Shown here: positions 22,176 through 31,783 of the stretch, piece after piece
Layout: each line of letters starts with the position of its first letter
Position numbering within the stretch: the stretch's first letter is position 1
From: an uncultured Eubacteriales bacterium
GTDB taxonomy: Bacteria; Bacillota; Clostridia; Oscillospirales; Acutalibacteraceae
NCBI GenBank assembly: GCA_951801675.1
Contig: CATONX010000022.1
Coordinates: forward strand, 1 to 35,969
DNA length: 35,969 bases
Direction: 5' to 3'
Made by a program: the position numbers and the translations under genes
The notes under the pieces: generated by a model
What the model saw: only the letters and a program-made list of their open reading frames with translations
Told to the model about the DNA's origin: nothing
Databases searched by the model: none

Positions 22176-22967
22176 TCAGTCTGCAACGCGAAAATCGGTG
22201 GAGCCCACATAGGCCGGCACCGTGACTTTTGTCTGTACCTGTACCTTTACGTCAATGTACGGGGTGAGCAGGTCCACGACCCCCTTGCGCATGGTCAGCG
22301 CGTAGTTGAGATCCTCCGCCTTGCCCACGGCGGTAATGACGAAAGGGGCATTGTAGCGGTTGTTGTTGATGCTCACCGTGCTGCCTGCGCAGCGGATTTC
22401 CGACATGGCCACCACTCGTTCCCCATTGATCGAAATGGCCTCGGCGCCCGCGTCGCGCAGTTCATTGATGATCTTCATCAGGTCTTCTTCATGGACCATG
22501 TATTTTTCCGGGCTTACGCCGGCATCGGCGCCGGGGTTCTGCTTATCGTGCACCGTGACCACCACGCCCGGGCCGCTCAGCTCCGTAAGGCCTGCGAACC
22601 GTTCGGTCTGCTCGAGCTGCTGGCGCAAAATCTCCGCGGTTTTATCGGTATTGCCCGCCGCGTGGCGGATTTCATCCAAATCCGCCCGGGCCCGGGCCAG
22701 CTGGGTTTCCAAGTCCTTATTTTGCTCCTGCAAGGCGTTGACGTCCTTTTGCAGGGTCTCGGCCCGCAGAATCTCCGGGCTTTGGGCCTGCGCCTCGTTT
22801 TGGCTGACACTGCGGATTTGCAGCGTGATGCCAAACCCAATCAGAAGAAAGATCACGGTGACGACCGCGATTCCAGACGCTTTGCCGCCGCCCCAATGCT
22901 TGTCCTTTTTTCCTGTCGTCTTCGCCTGGGCAGAGACTTCTTTTTCCTCTTGCACCTTGTCTAGCAC
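22176..22967 (-). CDS. DUF881 family division-cluster protein (YlxW-like)
   Basis: 263 residues: a basic cytoplasmic start, one membrane segment (about 31-52), a coiled coil (about 65-120), then the DUF881 domain, recognisable from GPGVVVTVHDK and ISINGERVVAMSEIRCAGSTVSINN, whose last blocks are typical. It is an extracytoplasmic protein tied by position to division, of unknown activity. The GTG at 22967 lies very close to AAAAGGCGG; a GTG four codons on (22955) is a possible alternative. Confidence 0.9.
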   Translation of the reverse strand: MLDKVQEEKEVSAQAKTTGKKDKHWGGGKASGIAVVTVIFLLIGFGITLQIRSVSQNEAQAQSPEILRAETLQKDVNALQEQNKDLETQLARARADLDEIRHAAGNTDKTAEILRQQLEQTERFAGLTELSGPGVVVTVHDKQNPGADAGVSPEKYMVHEEDLMKIINELRDAGAEAISINGERVVAMSEIRCAGSTVSINNNRYNAPFVITAVGKAEDLNYALTMRKGVVDLLTPYIDVKVQVQTKVTVPAYVGSTDFRVAD

Positions 22968-22996
22968 CGCCTTTTGGGGGCGAAGAGCTGTCCCCT

Positions 22997-23890
22997 TTAT
23001 TCGGACAATTCCTCGATTTTAACCGTGGCCTGGGTGGCCGTCAGAATCAAGGTCATCTTCTTGCCCGCCGCTTCCTCCGCCTTCTTTTCCATGGCCGCCT
23101 TGCCCACGGCGATCTTCGCGTCGATTTCACTGCCGGAACCCAGCAGCATGGTAACGTTCCCGCCGTATTCCACCCGGATGTCCACCGGGTCGGAAAAGTC
23201 GATTTCAGAAGTCTTGTCTAATAGGGTATTCTCACGCAGAGCGTTTGTCAAGTCGGAAAGGACACTTTCTTTGTCTTTTTTTTCCAATTTGAAATGCTGC
23301 CCCTCTTTTGCCTCCAAAAACGACAAACCTTGCACCAGGGGGATGGACTGCATGGGGGTATCGGTCAGCTCCAGCACCTTGCCGGCATGGTTGACCACCG
23401 CGTATTTCCCGTCGATGGCAAAGGTGAATTCCGGCTGGGCCTGGGTCACTTCGATGGAAAGGCCGGTGGGAAGCTTGCGGCGGATATGGGCCGTTTCCAG
23501 ATAGGGAAGTTCGGTCAATAGTTTTTCCTGGGCGGCCTGCAAGTCGGCCAGAAGGAGGTTGTCCCCTTCCAGGATGCCGGCGGTTTCGATGATCTGCCCC
23601 GAATCGTACCGGCTGTCGCCCAAAACGGTGATGGTCTGAATGTTGAAAAATACGGTAAAGCACAGCGTGACGGCCACGCCCAGCACCAAAACGGCCATGA
23701 TGGCGGCGTAGAGCTTCACCGACATACGCCGCCGTTTGCGCCGTACCGGACGGCGTTCGTCGGGCACCTGGACCCGCCGCTTGCCGCCGCTTTGGGACGA
23801 AGCCCGAGCCGGGGCGGCGGCAGGCGTGCGCAAAGACCCGGTTCCCCGGGTCCTGCGCTTCTTTTTGGAAACTGGTTTACGTTCGCTCAT
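22997..23890 (-). CDS. divIB: Cell division protein DivIB/FtsQ
   Basis: 297 residues: a very basic 57-residue cytoplasmic tail, one membrane segment (about 58-80), a POTRA domain (beginning FFNIQTITVLGDSRYDSGQI) and the FtsQ/DivIB beta domain (from about 160). It belongs to the FtsL-DivIB-FtsB complex that activates septal peptidoglycan synthesis. The ATG at 23890 has GAGG 8 bases upstream; the frame stays open further back into murA but without a fitting start. It is preceded by murA, as in other Clostridia. Confidence 0.94.
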   Translation of the reverse strand: MSERKPVSKKKRRTRGTGSLRTPAAAPARASSQSGGKRRVQVPDERRPVRRKRRRMSVKLYAAIMAVLVLGVAVTLCFTVFFNIQTITVLGDSRYDSGQIIETAGILEGDNLLLADLQAAQEKLLTELPYLETAHIRRKLPTGLSIEVTQAQPEFTFAIDGKYAVVNHAGKVLELTDTPMQSIPLVQGLSFLEAKEGQHFKLEKKDKESVLSDLTNALRENTLLDKTSEIDFSDPVDIRVEYGGNVTMLLGSGSEIDAKIAVGKAAMEKKAEEAAGKKMTLILTATQATVKIEELSE

Positions 23891-23921
23891 GTCTACATCC
23901 TCACTGTGCCAGTCTGGCTCT

Positions 23922-25175
23922 TTATACTCTCTCAAGCACCGCGCCCACGGCGCGAAGCGTGTCTTCCATATGTTCATAGCCCCGGTCGATATGGTGAAGG
24001 CCGGTGATCTCGGTGACGCCCTCGGCCGCCAGGCCCGCCACCACCAGCGCGGCGCCGCCCCGCAGGTCGGTGGCCTCCACCGGCGCGCCGGACAGGCGCG
24101 GCACCCCTTCCACCACGGCAACCTTTCCTTCCACCTTGATGTGGGCGCCCAAGCGCATCAGTTCTCCCACGTGCTTATAGCGGCTTTCAAAGATGTTCTC
24201 CACAAAGACGCTGGTCCCGTCGGCCAGGGCTGCCATGGACATGACCGGCGCCTGGGCATCGGTGGGAAAGCCCGGATAGGGCATAGTACGCACGGTTTTT
24301 AGCGAATGCAGCCGGGGCGGAGCGGTAATGCGCAGGTCCCTACCGTTGAGGGACAGGTCACACCCGGCCTCGGAAAACAGGGAGAGAACCGGGCCTAAGT
24401 GGGCGGGGATGATGCCCCGCAGGCAGATGTTTCCCTGGGTGACCGCAGCGGCGGCCATATAGGTAGCCGCACAAATGCGGTCGGGAATAACGGTGTGCTC
24501 GGTCCCGCTCAAGCGGGAAACCCCTTCAATGCGGATGGTTCCTTCCCCGGCCCCGTAGATGCGCGCGCCGCAGCCGTTTAGAAAATCGGCCAGATCGCTG
24601 ATTTCCGGTTCCCTGGCGGCGTTGAGAATCCGGGTGGTCCCCTTCGCTGTGGCGGCGGCCAGGATGATGTTCTCCGTTGCGCCCACGCTGGGGAAAGACA
24701 GGGTAATCTCGGTACCCACAAGGCCGTTTTGGGCATAGCAATCCAGTTCCCCGTGGCCCTCGTCGATGGTAAGGCCCATCTGCCGCAGCGCGGTCAGGTG
24801 CAGGTCGATGGGACGGGGTCCCAGCTCGCACCCGCCGGGAAAGCTGATGCGCGCCTTGCCGCATTTGGCGGCGATGGCGCCCAAAAACACCACGGAGGAA
24901 CGCATTTCGCGCATGAGGTTATCCGGAATGTCGCACCGGTCGATGCTGGAGGAATCGACGATGATGGTGCTCCCTTCCCTCTTCACCCGACAACCCAGCC
25001 ACTCCAGAATATGAATAGACGAGTCCACATCGGACAACTCCGGGCAATTATGTATGATGCTGGGAGTGTCGCCGAGGAGGGACGCCGCCAAAAGAGGCAG
25101 CGCGCTGTTTTTCGCGCCATGCACCGTCAGTTCGCCGCAAAGGCGCTTTCCGCCCTGTACCATCAGTTTTGACAT
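23922..25175 (-). CDS. murA: UDP-N-acetylglucosamine 1-carboxyvinyltransferase
   Basis: 417 residues. LTVHGAKNSALPLL carries the substrate Lys-Asn pair, and SFPGGCELGPRPIDLHL holds the active-site Cys (C116) that fosfomycin attacks. MurA transfers enolpyruvate from PEP to UDP-GlcNAc, the first committed step of peptidoglycan synthesis. The ATG at 25175 is chosen because it fits the family start (MSKLMVQGG); AAAGGG is about 11 bases upstream. It occupies the place where B. subtilis has murB. Confidence 0.97.
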   Translation of the reverse strand: MSKLMVQGGKRLCGELTVHGAKNSALPLLAASLLGDTPSIIHNCPELSDVDSSIHILEWLGCRVKREGSTIIVDSSSIDRCDIPDNLMREMRSSVVFLGAIAAKCGKARISFPGGCELGPRPIDLHLTALRQMGLTIDEGHGELDCYAQNGLVGTEITLSFPSVGATENIILAAATAKGTTRILNAAREPEISDLADFLNGCGARIYGAGEGTIRIEGVSRLSGTEHTVIPDRICAATYMAAAAVTQGNICLRGIIPAHLGPVLSLFSEAGCDLSLNGRDLRITAPPRLHSLKTVRTMPYPGFPTDAQAPVMSMAALADGTSVFVENIFESRYKHVGELMRLGAHIKVEGKVAVVEGVPRLSGAPVEATDLRGGAALVVAGLAAEGVTEITGLHHIDRGYEHMEDTLRAVGAVLERV

Positions 25176-25273
25176 ATTTTCAGCACCCTTTCCTATAAAA
25201 AGCACAACCGAGGAATCAAATTCCCCTGCAACCTATCGTATGCCGGTACGTGCTTTTGGGTGCAAGACAGGGT

Positions 25274-26404
25274 TTACTTCTTCTGCTTTAAGACCCGGGT
25301 GATCACCCGGTAGATGCGTTCGCCTGCGTCTAAAATGGCGGTTTCCTTGGCCCGTTCGCCCATCTTTTTGAGCCGGTCGGGGGTGGCGAGAATATCCTTT
25401 ACGGTATGCACCAGGGTCTCGCCGGTGAGCTTGTCGTCCTCAATCAGGCAGGCCGCGTCCCGCTTGACCAGGGTCATGGCGTTGTGGTACTGATGGTTCG
25501 CGGTGACGTTGGGGGACGGAATCAGGATGGAGGCTTTGCCCATGGCCTGCAGCTCACTCAAGGTGATCGCCCCGCAGCGGCAAATGCAAAGGTCCGCCGC
25601 CGCCATGCAGCGGGCCATATCGTCGATGTACTCGCGCACGTCGATGTTCTTCGCCCGGTTTAGGGGCACGCCTTTTTGCTCGATGAGAGCGGGCGTCCAG
25701 GAATACCCGGCCCGGCCGGTCCCGTGGATGACCCGCACGTTTTTGAGCGGATAGCACCAGGCGATCAGGTCAGCCATGGCACGGTTGATCCGGTCCGCCC
25801 CCAGGCTTCCGCCGAAGGAGAGAATCAAAAGGTCATCCTTTGGGATGCCCAGTTCCTCCCTCGCCTGTTCCCTGGTATATTGCAAAATTTCCTGGCGAAG
25901 GGGATTGCCGGTCACCTCAAAGGTGGCGTCCCCCTCGAAATGCTTGCGCGCGTCCGCCACGGCGAGCATGACGCACTGAGCGGACTTTGCCAGCATTTTA
26001 TTGGTCACGCCCGGATAGGCGTTTTGCTCGTGAACAACGATGGGGACTCCCATCTTGGCCGCCTTGCGCAGGGCCGGGCCGCTGACGTAGCCGCCGGTGC
26101 CCACGGCGATATCGGGCTTAAACTCCTCGATGATCTTTTTCGCCTGGCCGGTTGCGGTCATCACCCGGCGAAGGGCGCCTAAGTTATAGACGATGCCTTT
26201 GGGCGACAGACTGCGCGAAAAACCCCGCGCGTCCACCGGGCGAAAGTCGTACCCCGCCTTCGCCACCAGCTTCGCCTCGATTCCCTTGGGATTGCCAACA
26301 AACAGGATCTGTGCGTCCGGCTCCTTTTTGCGGATTTCTCCCGCGATGGCCAGGGCCGGATTGATGTGCCCGGCGGTTCCCCCGCCGGCCAGCAGCACCC
26401 GCAT
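25274..26404 (-). CDS. murG: UDP-GlcNAc:undecaprenyl-PP-MurNAc-pentapeptide GlcNAc transferase
   Basis: 376 residues. GGGTAGHINPALAIA opens the protein (G-loop 1), VGTGGYVSGPAL lies in the N-terminal domain, and SFGGSLGADRINRA and PSPNVTANHQYHNA are in the UDP-GlcNAc-binding C-terminal domain. MurG makes lipid II from lipid I at the inner face of the membrane. The ATG at 26404 has GGAGGGG about 6 bases upstream; it follows ftsW by 28 bp. Confidence 0.97.
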   Translation of the reverse strand: MRVLLAGGGTAGHINPALAIAGEIRKKEPDAQILFVGNPKGIEAKLVAKAGYDFRPVDARGFSRSLSPKGIVYNLGALRRVMTATGQAKKIIEEFKPDIAVGTGGYVSGPALRKAAKMGVPIVVHEQNAYPGVTNKMLAKSAQCVMLAVADARKHFEGDATFEVTGNPLRQEILQYTREQAREELGIPKDDLLILSFGGSLGADRINRAMADLIAWCYPLKNVRVIHGTGRAGYSWTPALIEQKGVPLNRAKNIDVREYIDDMARCMAAADLCICRCGAITLSELQAMGKASILIPSPNVTANHQYHNAMTLVKRDAACLIEDDKLTGETLVHTVKDILATPDRLKKMGERAKETAILDAGERIYRVITRVLKQKK

Positions 26405-26432
26405 CAAAATCCCCTCCTCCTCTTAGACTTCT

Positions 26433-27803
26433 CTAGACCGATTTTCGCAGCTTTGACCCTCGGGATACCGAGAGGATCACCCCCATCTGTGCCAGCAGCA
26501 TAATCAGCGACGAGCCGCCGTAACTGAAGAAGGGCAGGCTGATGCCGGTGTTGGGGATGGTGTTGGTGACCACGGCGATGTTCAAAAAGGCCTGCAAGCC
26601 CACCTGCACGGTGAGGCCCACCGCCAGAAGCGCGCCGAATTTATCCTCCGCCCGCATGGCGATAACAAACCCGCGCCAGACCAGCAGCGCGAACAGGATG
26701 ATGATGACCGCCGCGCCCACAAAGCCCAGCTCTTCACACACCACGGCAAAAACAAAGTCGTTCTGCGGCTCGGAGATATACATGTATTTCTGTCTGGAGT
26801 TTCCAAGCCCCACGCCCATGAAGCCGCCGGACGCGATGGCGTAGAGGGACTGGACCGTCTGCCAGCCGTCCCCCCGCAGGTCTACAAAGGGGTCCTGCCA
26901 CACCTCAATGCGCTGGTAGGCGTGGGCGAGCTTCTCCTGCACCATTTCTCCGACGCCGCCGGGGAGCAGGTTCGGAAAGAAGAAGACCACCACGAAACAG
27001 GCCACCGCCGCGCCCGCGGCGATGCCGAAGTATTTCAGCGGCGTGCCGCCCACAATCATCATGATGCCGCCGATGGCGCACACCAGGATGGTGGCGGACA
27101 GGTGAGGCTCCACAATCAGAAGGGCGCTCACCACAATCAGGATGGACACATAGGGCAAAACTCCGTGGCGAAGGGTGTTCATCCGTTTCTGGTTGAGGCT
27201 CATAAAGTGCGCAAAAATGGCGATGACGGCGAATTTGGCGATTTCCGAGGGCTGAAAGTTGATCGGGTATGGGATCCACCGGTGGGCGCCGTTGCGGTCG
27301 TCGAAAAAGAGCACCGCAATCAGCAGCAGCACGCTGACGCCGAAGAGAATCAGCGACCAGAAGTGGAGAATCCGGTAGTTGATAGCGGAAATAAAGAGCA
27401 TGGCCGCCACGCCGATGACGGCGAACAGCACCTGCTGCTTGACAAAGAACAAGCCGTCGTTGCCGAACTTGGATGAATAATAGGCATAGGCGTAGCTGGC
27501 GGAAAACATCATCAGCACACCGATGATGAGCAGCGCCATGACGATGATGAAAAACGGAATGTCAAAGGACCCACCGGCGGAAAAAAGCTTGTTGCGCCGC
27601 TTAAGCGGCGATTCGCCTGCGCGGGTCAGGCTGGCCGTCTGAGCTTCGGCGGCGGGAACCGGACGTTTTTTCATCCTGTGCTGATGCTTTGCCTTCTCGG
27701 TTGCCGGGTGGCTGACCGTCGGACGCGGCTTTGCGGCCGGCCGGCGCTTTTTCGGATGCCCCGATGAGACGGTTCTCTTGCCCTGCTGCGACTGCATCTG
27801 CAT
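26433..27803 (-). CDS. ftsW: FtsW/SpoVE-family lipid II polymerase (SEDS)
   Basis: 456 residues, longer than usual because of a cytoplasmic extension of about 80 residues, rich in Lys, Arg, Pro and Ala. The SEDS body has about ten membrane segments; GDGWQTVQSLYAIASGG and GVGLGNSRQKYMYISEPQND, just before the Asp region in extracellular loop 4, and PNTGISLPFFSYGGSSL are the family's signatures. It polymerises glycan strands together with the class B PBP encoded upstream. AGGAGG precedes the ATG by 3-6 bases; an ATG two codons on is possible. Division FtsW and sporulation SpoVE cannot be told apart here. Confidence 0.95.
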   Translation of the reverse strand: MQMQSQQGKRTVSSGHPKKRRPAAKPRPTVSHPATEKAKHQHRMKKRPVPAAEAQTASLTRAGESPLKRRNKLFSAGGSFDIPFFIIVMALLIIGVLMMFSASYAYAYYSSKFGNDGLFFVKQQVLFAVIGVAAMLFISAINYRILHFWSLILFGVSVLLLIAVLFFDDRNGAHRWIPYPINFQPSEIAKFAVIAIFAHFMSLNQKRMNTLRHGVLPYVSILIVVSALLIVEPHLSATILVCAIGGIMMIVGGTPLKYFGIAAGAAVACFVVVFFFPNLLPGGVGEMVQEKLAHAYQRIEVWQDPFVDLRGDGWQTVQSLYAIASGGFMGVGLGNSRQKYMYISEPQNDFVFAVVCEELGFVGAAVIIILFALLVWRGFVIAMRAEDKFGALLAVGLTVQVGLQAFLNIAVVTNTIPNTGISLPFFSYGGSSLIMLLAQMGVILSVSRGSKLRKSV

Positions 27804-27892
27804 ATTCCTCCTCCCGGGGCGCGTGTATACATGCGTATAAACGAAGGTCCCACAAAATAAATTCCCATATCGGTTAGGGTGCGCAGGTATGG

Positions 27893-28909
27893 TTATAAAA
27901 TACGGTCGTAAATCACAAGCAACAGCGTTGCGACACAGCCGACAATCGTCACAATCGAGAAGACGGTGGTCACCTTGACCTCCCGCCAGCCGCTCATTTC
28001 AAAATGATGGTGCAGCGGCGCCATTTTAAAGAGGCGTTTTCCGTGGGTGAGCTTGAAGAAAATCACCTGCATGGAGACCGACAGGGTTTCCGCCAGGAAA
28101 ATGATGCCCGCCGGCAGGAACAAAAGCGGCATATCCACGCCGAAAATCAGCGCGCAGACCATTCCGCCCATGAAAAGGGAGCCGGTGTCCCCCATGAACA
28201 CCTTGGCCGGATAAAAGTTCCACACCAGAAAGCCCAGGCAGGCGCCTGCCATGGCAGCGCCCGCAATGGCCACTCCCAGCATGCTCAAAAGCCCTGCCGT
28301 GACCATGAAGGTCACCGAGACGAAGAAGGTAATGCTCGACGCCAAGCCGTCCAGGCCGTCGGTCAGGTTGACGGCGTTGACCACCGCGGCGATGATGAAC
28401 ACCATGACGGGAATGTACCAGATTCCCATCTCAAAGTCCCCGTAAAAGGGGATGTACATGCCGTGTTCCCCCGCCAGGTACACCGGGATGGCGTACACCA
28501 AGGCGGCGAGAATCTGCAAAAAAAGCTTTTGCTTGGAAGTAAGGCCTAGGTTGCGCTTTTTGACCACCTTGATGTAATCGTCAAGAAACCCGATCAGGCC
28601 CATGCACAGGGCCATCAAAAGCCCAAACCAGAGCCTGGTTTTCTGCAGGGAGGTCTCACCCGGCAGCACGGTAGGCCAGGCGATGGTAAAGACCAGGAAG
28701 GTCAACGCCACCGCACAGACCACCCCCGCGATGGGCATGATGCCGCCCATGGTGGGGGTTCCCTGCTTTTTCATATGCCAGGTCGGGCCGTCCTCCAGAA
28801 TACTTTGCCCGAATTTGAGCCGTTTTAAAAACGGAATTGCCACAAAGCCCAGCAGCACCGTTACCGCAAACGCCACCAAGGCCGCTATCCCTGTCGCCGC
28901 ACCTAACAC
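27893..28909 (-). CDS. mraY: Phospho-N-acetylmuramoyl-pentapeptide-transferase
   Basis: 338 residues from GTG at 28909, chosen because AGAGGTGG ends 8 bases upstream and the codon overlaps the murF stop, which implies translational coupling; a GTG at 28921 directly touches the ribosome site. Ten membrane segments. GTPTMGG, FLDDYIKVVKKRNLGL, NAVNLTDGLDGLA and PLHHHFE are the classical MraY motifs with the catalytic Asp residues. MraY makes lipid I from UDP-MurNAc-pentapeptide and undecaprenyl phosphate. In most Firmicutes murD follows; here ftsW does, after about 90 bp. Confidence 0.97.
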   Translation of the reverse strand: MLGAATGIAALVAFAVTVLLGFVAIPFLKRLKFGQSILEDGPTWHMKKQGTPTMGGIMPIAGVVCAVALTFLVFTIAWPTVLPGETSLQKTRLWFGLLMALCMGLIGFLDDYIKVVKKRNLGLTSKQKLFLQILAALVYAIPVYLAGEHGMYIPFYGDFEMGIWYIPVMVFIIAAVVNAVNLTDGLDGLASSITFFVSVTFMVTAGLLSMLGVAIAGAAMAGACLGFLVWNFYPAKVFMGDTGSLFMGGMVCALIFGVDMPLLFLPAGIIFLAETLSVSMQVIFFKLTHGKRLFKMAPLHHHFEMSGWREVKVTTVFSIVTIVGCVATLLLVIYDRIL

Positions 28910-30273
28910 TGTTTTTTCCACCTCTCATAAAGCGGGGCGATGGCCTCTTCCAGCTTCATCCCTCGGCTCGCCTTAAAAAGAACCGCGTCCCCGTCCTGTA
29001 ATGCTTCAAGCAGCGCGTCAATCAAAGGTTCTTTGCCCGCCCCGCCGTCAAACTCCCATACCGCCTGCATGCCGGCCTTACGCGCCCCTTTCGCATAGCC
29101 GCTTGCCAAAGGGCCGAACGCAAACAAAAGGTCGGCACTCTTGGCCGCCTGCATGCCGCAGGAAAGATGGGCTTCTTCGGAAATACCGCCCAGTTCCAGC
29201 ATATCGCCCAGCACCGCGACCCGCCGCCCCTTGCAGGGCATTTCCCCAAGGGCGGTCAGGGCGGCTTTGACCGAGTCGGGGCTGGCGTTATAACAGTCCT
29301 CAATCACGGTCAGGCCCTCGCAGCGCACCACTCTCTGGCGCATGCCGGAGGGCAGGTATTGCGACAGCGCCTTGGCCGCCGCCTCGGGCGGCACGCCCAG
29401 GGTGACCCCCGCCCCGAAGGCAGCCAGCGCGTCGTAGACGTTGTGAAGCCCGATGGTGGGCAGGGTAACCGGATACCGCTTTCCTTTATGGCACAGCACA
29501 AATCGAGTGCTGACCTCCCCTTGCTCGATATTCTCTGCTCGAAAATCGCACGCCTGGTTTTCCATGCCAAAAAATAGCACCGGGCGGTTTGTATAAGTAA
29601 TGTCCTTTAAAAACGGATCGTCCCCATTGAGTAAGAGGGGCGCTCCAGGCTTTAACCCATCGAGCAGCTCTAGCTTTGCTTTGAGGATTCCTTCCTGGGA
29701 GCCCAGCGTCTCCATGTGGGACACGCCGATTTTCGTGATGATTCCCAGAGTGGGGGCCGCCGCCTGGGACAGGCGGGAAATCTCCCCGAAATTGCTCATT
29801 CCCATTTCCAGCACCGCCGCCTGGGTCTGTTCATCCATTTGGAACACGGTCAGCGGCAGGCCGATTTCATTGTTGAAATTGCCCTGGGTTTTGTGCGTGT
29901 GATATTTACTCCCGAGAACGCAGGCGGTCATATCCTTGGTGGTGGTCTTGCCTACGCTGCCGGTCAGGCCTACCACCGGGATGTCAAACTTCGACCGGTA
30001 ATAGGCGGCGAGCCGTAAAAGGGCCGTCTGGGTATTTTTCACGAGAATGGCCGGCAGGCCGGACTTCACCCGCTTGTGGCACAAAACCGCTGCCGCGCCT
30101 TGTTCTTCGGCGGCGCGGATGAAGGCGTGGCCGTCAAAGTTTTCCCCTTCCATGGCCACAAACAAACATCCGGGTTTGAGCTTGCGGCTGTCCGTGCAGA
30201 CGCTGGAAAAAACCGCGTCCGTTTCCCATTTTCCACCGACGGCCATGGCCGCCTCGGCTACCGACATTCTCAT
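28903..30273 (-). CDS. murF: UDP-MurNAc-tripeptide-D-alanyl-D-alanine ligase
   Basis: 456 residues. A Mur ligase with P-loop GSVGKTTTKD (105-114), TQGNFNNEIGLP and a C-terminal domain with YNASPDSVKAAL and AVLGDMLELG, which mark MurF. It adds D-Ala-D-Ala to the UDP-MurNAc-tripeptide. AAAGGAGA lies 6 bases before the ATG. The 3' end overlaps the mraY start by 7 bases. Confidence 0.97.
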   Translation of the reverse strand: MRMSVAEAAMAVGGKWETDAVFSSVCTDSRKLKPGCLFVAMEGENFDGHAFIRAAEEQGAAAVLCHKRVKSGLPAILVKNTQTALLRLAAYYRSKFDIPVVGLTGSVGKTTTKDMTACVLGSKYHTHKTQGNFNNEIGLPLTVFQMDEQTQAAVLEMGMSNFGEISRLSQAAAPTLGIITKIGVSHMETLGSQEGILKAKLELLDGLKPGAPLLLNGDDPFLKDITYTNRPVLFFGMENQACDFRAENIEQGEVSTRFVLCHKGKRYPVTLPTIGLHNVYDALAAFGAGVTLGVPPEAAAKALSQYLPSGMRQRVVRCEGLTVIEDCYNASPDSVKAALTALGEMPCKGRRVAVLGDMLELGGISEEAHLSCGMQAAKSADLLFAFGPLASGYAKGARKAGMQAVWEFDGGAGKEPLIDALLEALQDGDAVLFKASRGMKLEEAIAPLYERWKKQC

Positions 30274-30305
30274 CTGGGTTCTCCTTTTCTCCTGATTCCC
30301 CGCTC

Positions 30306-31745
30306 TTAGGAAAGCGGCTCTTTGAGCGCTTCTGCTATGATCTCCCGTTCATCGAATGGAATGACCCCTTCGCGCAGCACCTGGTAGGTCTCGTGGCCCT
30401 TTCCTGCCAGCAGGATAAAATCGTCCGGCCTTGCGTTTTGGATCGCAAAACGGATGGCCTGGGCCCGGTTGACGATCACGGTATAGGACGTCTGCCCGCC
30501 TTCCATCCCTTCCAGGATTTCATCGATGATCTTCTTGGGGTCCTCCGTGCGGGGATTGTCACTGGTTATTATAGCATAATCGGCCATGGACGCAACCACC
30601 CGCCCCATGAGGGGACGCTTGGTGCGGTCCCGGTCTCCGCCGCAGCCGAAGAGGACCACCACCCGCCCTTTTGCGGAGATTTTCACCGCTTCAATGACCT
30701 TGCGAAGCCCGTCTGGCGTATGGGCGTAATCAATGGCCACGGTAAAGGGCCGCCCGGTTTCCACAAGCTCCAGCCTGCCCTTGACCCCCGGAAAAGCATT
30801 GAGCCCTGCCGTCACCGTCAGAAACGGGATGCCCACCGCCAAAGCGCAGGCGGCAGCCGCAAGGGCGTTCGACGCGGAAAACTCCCCGGGCACCTTCAGA
30901 TTCACCCGGCTTTTTCCCTGAGGAGCGATCAGGTTAAAGTCAATCCCCGCCGGGTGGGGAGTGAAGGAATCGGCGAAATAATCGGCATTGCCGGAACGGA
31001 TGGAAAAGGTGACCTTCCGGCAGGAAAGGCCGTCGGCGATCTTGAGCCCGTATGGATCGTCCAGGTTGAGCACCGCCTGCTTGGACTGCTCGAACAGCTT
31101 GCGTTTGGCAAGCAGGTAGTTTTGCATGGTTTTGTGGTAATCCAGATGATCTTGGGTGAGGTTTGTAAACACGCCCGCTTCAAAGGTCAGACCGGCTACC
31201 CGGCCCTGGTCGAGGGCGTGGGAGGAAACCTCCATCACCGCGTACTCGCACCCTTCCTCCACCATCCTGGCAAACAGGGAATGGAGCTCGAAGGCGTCGG
31301 GGGTGGTGTTGTGGGCTTCCAGAGCGCTTTTGCCGGTTTCGTTGCCGATGGTTCCCACCAGGCCGCACCGGTGCCCCGCCCGCTCCAGGATTTCCTTGAG
31401 CATGTGGGTGACGGTGGTTTTCCCGTTGGTACCGGTGACGCCCAGGAGCTTGAGCTTCTGGGCGGGACGGCCGAACCAGGCGGAACAGAGCTCGGCGTAG
31501 CTTTCGGCGGTGTCCTCCACCAGGATCTGCTGCTTAAGCTGCAAGTCCTCCTGGGTGACCACGGCCACAGCCCCGGCCTTGAGCGCCTGATGGGCCAGCT
31601 GTGTTCCTTCATGGAGATGCTTTTTGGTGATAACAAATAGACTTCCCTGCGTCACCCGCTCGATGTTGCGGGCGATGGCGCTGATTTTCACGTCGGTCAA
31701 GCTCTGCGGTACCCTTTGGGGCGCCAGCAGCTCGCCGAGCGTCAT
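30306..31745 (-). CDS. murE: UDP-MurNAc-L-Ala-D-Glu:meso-diaminopimelate ligase
   Basis: 479 residues. P-loop GTNGKTTVTH begins at 105, YAHTPDGL and GCGGDRDRTKRPLM are typical, and DNPRTEDP (about residue 395) is the specificity motif for meso-diaminopimelate; Lys-type enzymes differ at this site. The wall peptide of this organism is therefore probably DAP-type. AAGGAGG lies 7 bases before the ATG. It lies 38 bp after the PBP gene. Confidence 0.96.
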   Translation of the reverse strand: MTLGELLAPQRVPQSLTDVKISAIARNIERVTQGSLFVITKKHLHEGTQLAHQALKAGAVAVVTQEDLQLKQQILVEDTAESYAELCSAWFGRPAQKLKLLGVTGTNGKTTVTHMLKEILERAGHRCGLVGTIGNETGKSALEAHNTTPDAFELHSLFARMVEEGCEYAVMEVSSHALDQGRVAGLTFEAGVFTNLTQDHLDYHKTMQNYLLAKRKLFEQSKQAVLNLDDPYGLKIADGLSCRKVTFSIRSGNADYFADSFTPHPAGIDFNLIAPQGKSRVNLKVPGEFSASNALAAAACALAVGIPFLTVTAGLNAFPGVKGRLELVETGRPFTVAIDYAHTPDGLRKVIEAVKISAKGRVVVLFGCGGDRDRTKRPLMGRVVASMADYAIITSDNPRTEDPKKIIDEILEGMEGGQTSYTVIVNRAQAIRFAIQNARPDDFILLAGKGHETYQVLREGVIPFDEREIIAEALKEPLS

Positions 31746-31783
31746 GGCAGGGCCTCCTTCTTCTATTGTGGTTTGCTTTCTTG

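Noticed and set aside
30393-31640. A 415-codon open frame antisense to murE
   Set aside because: Same reason: complete overlap with a certain essential gene and no protein-like motifs.
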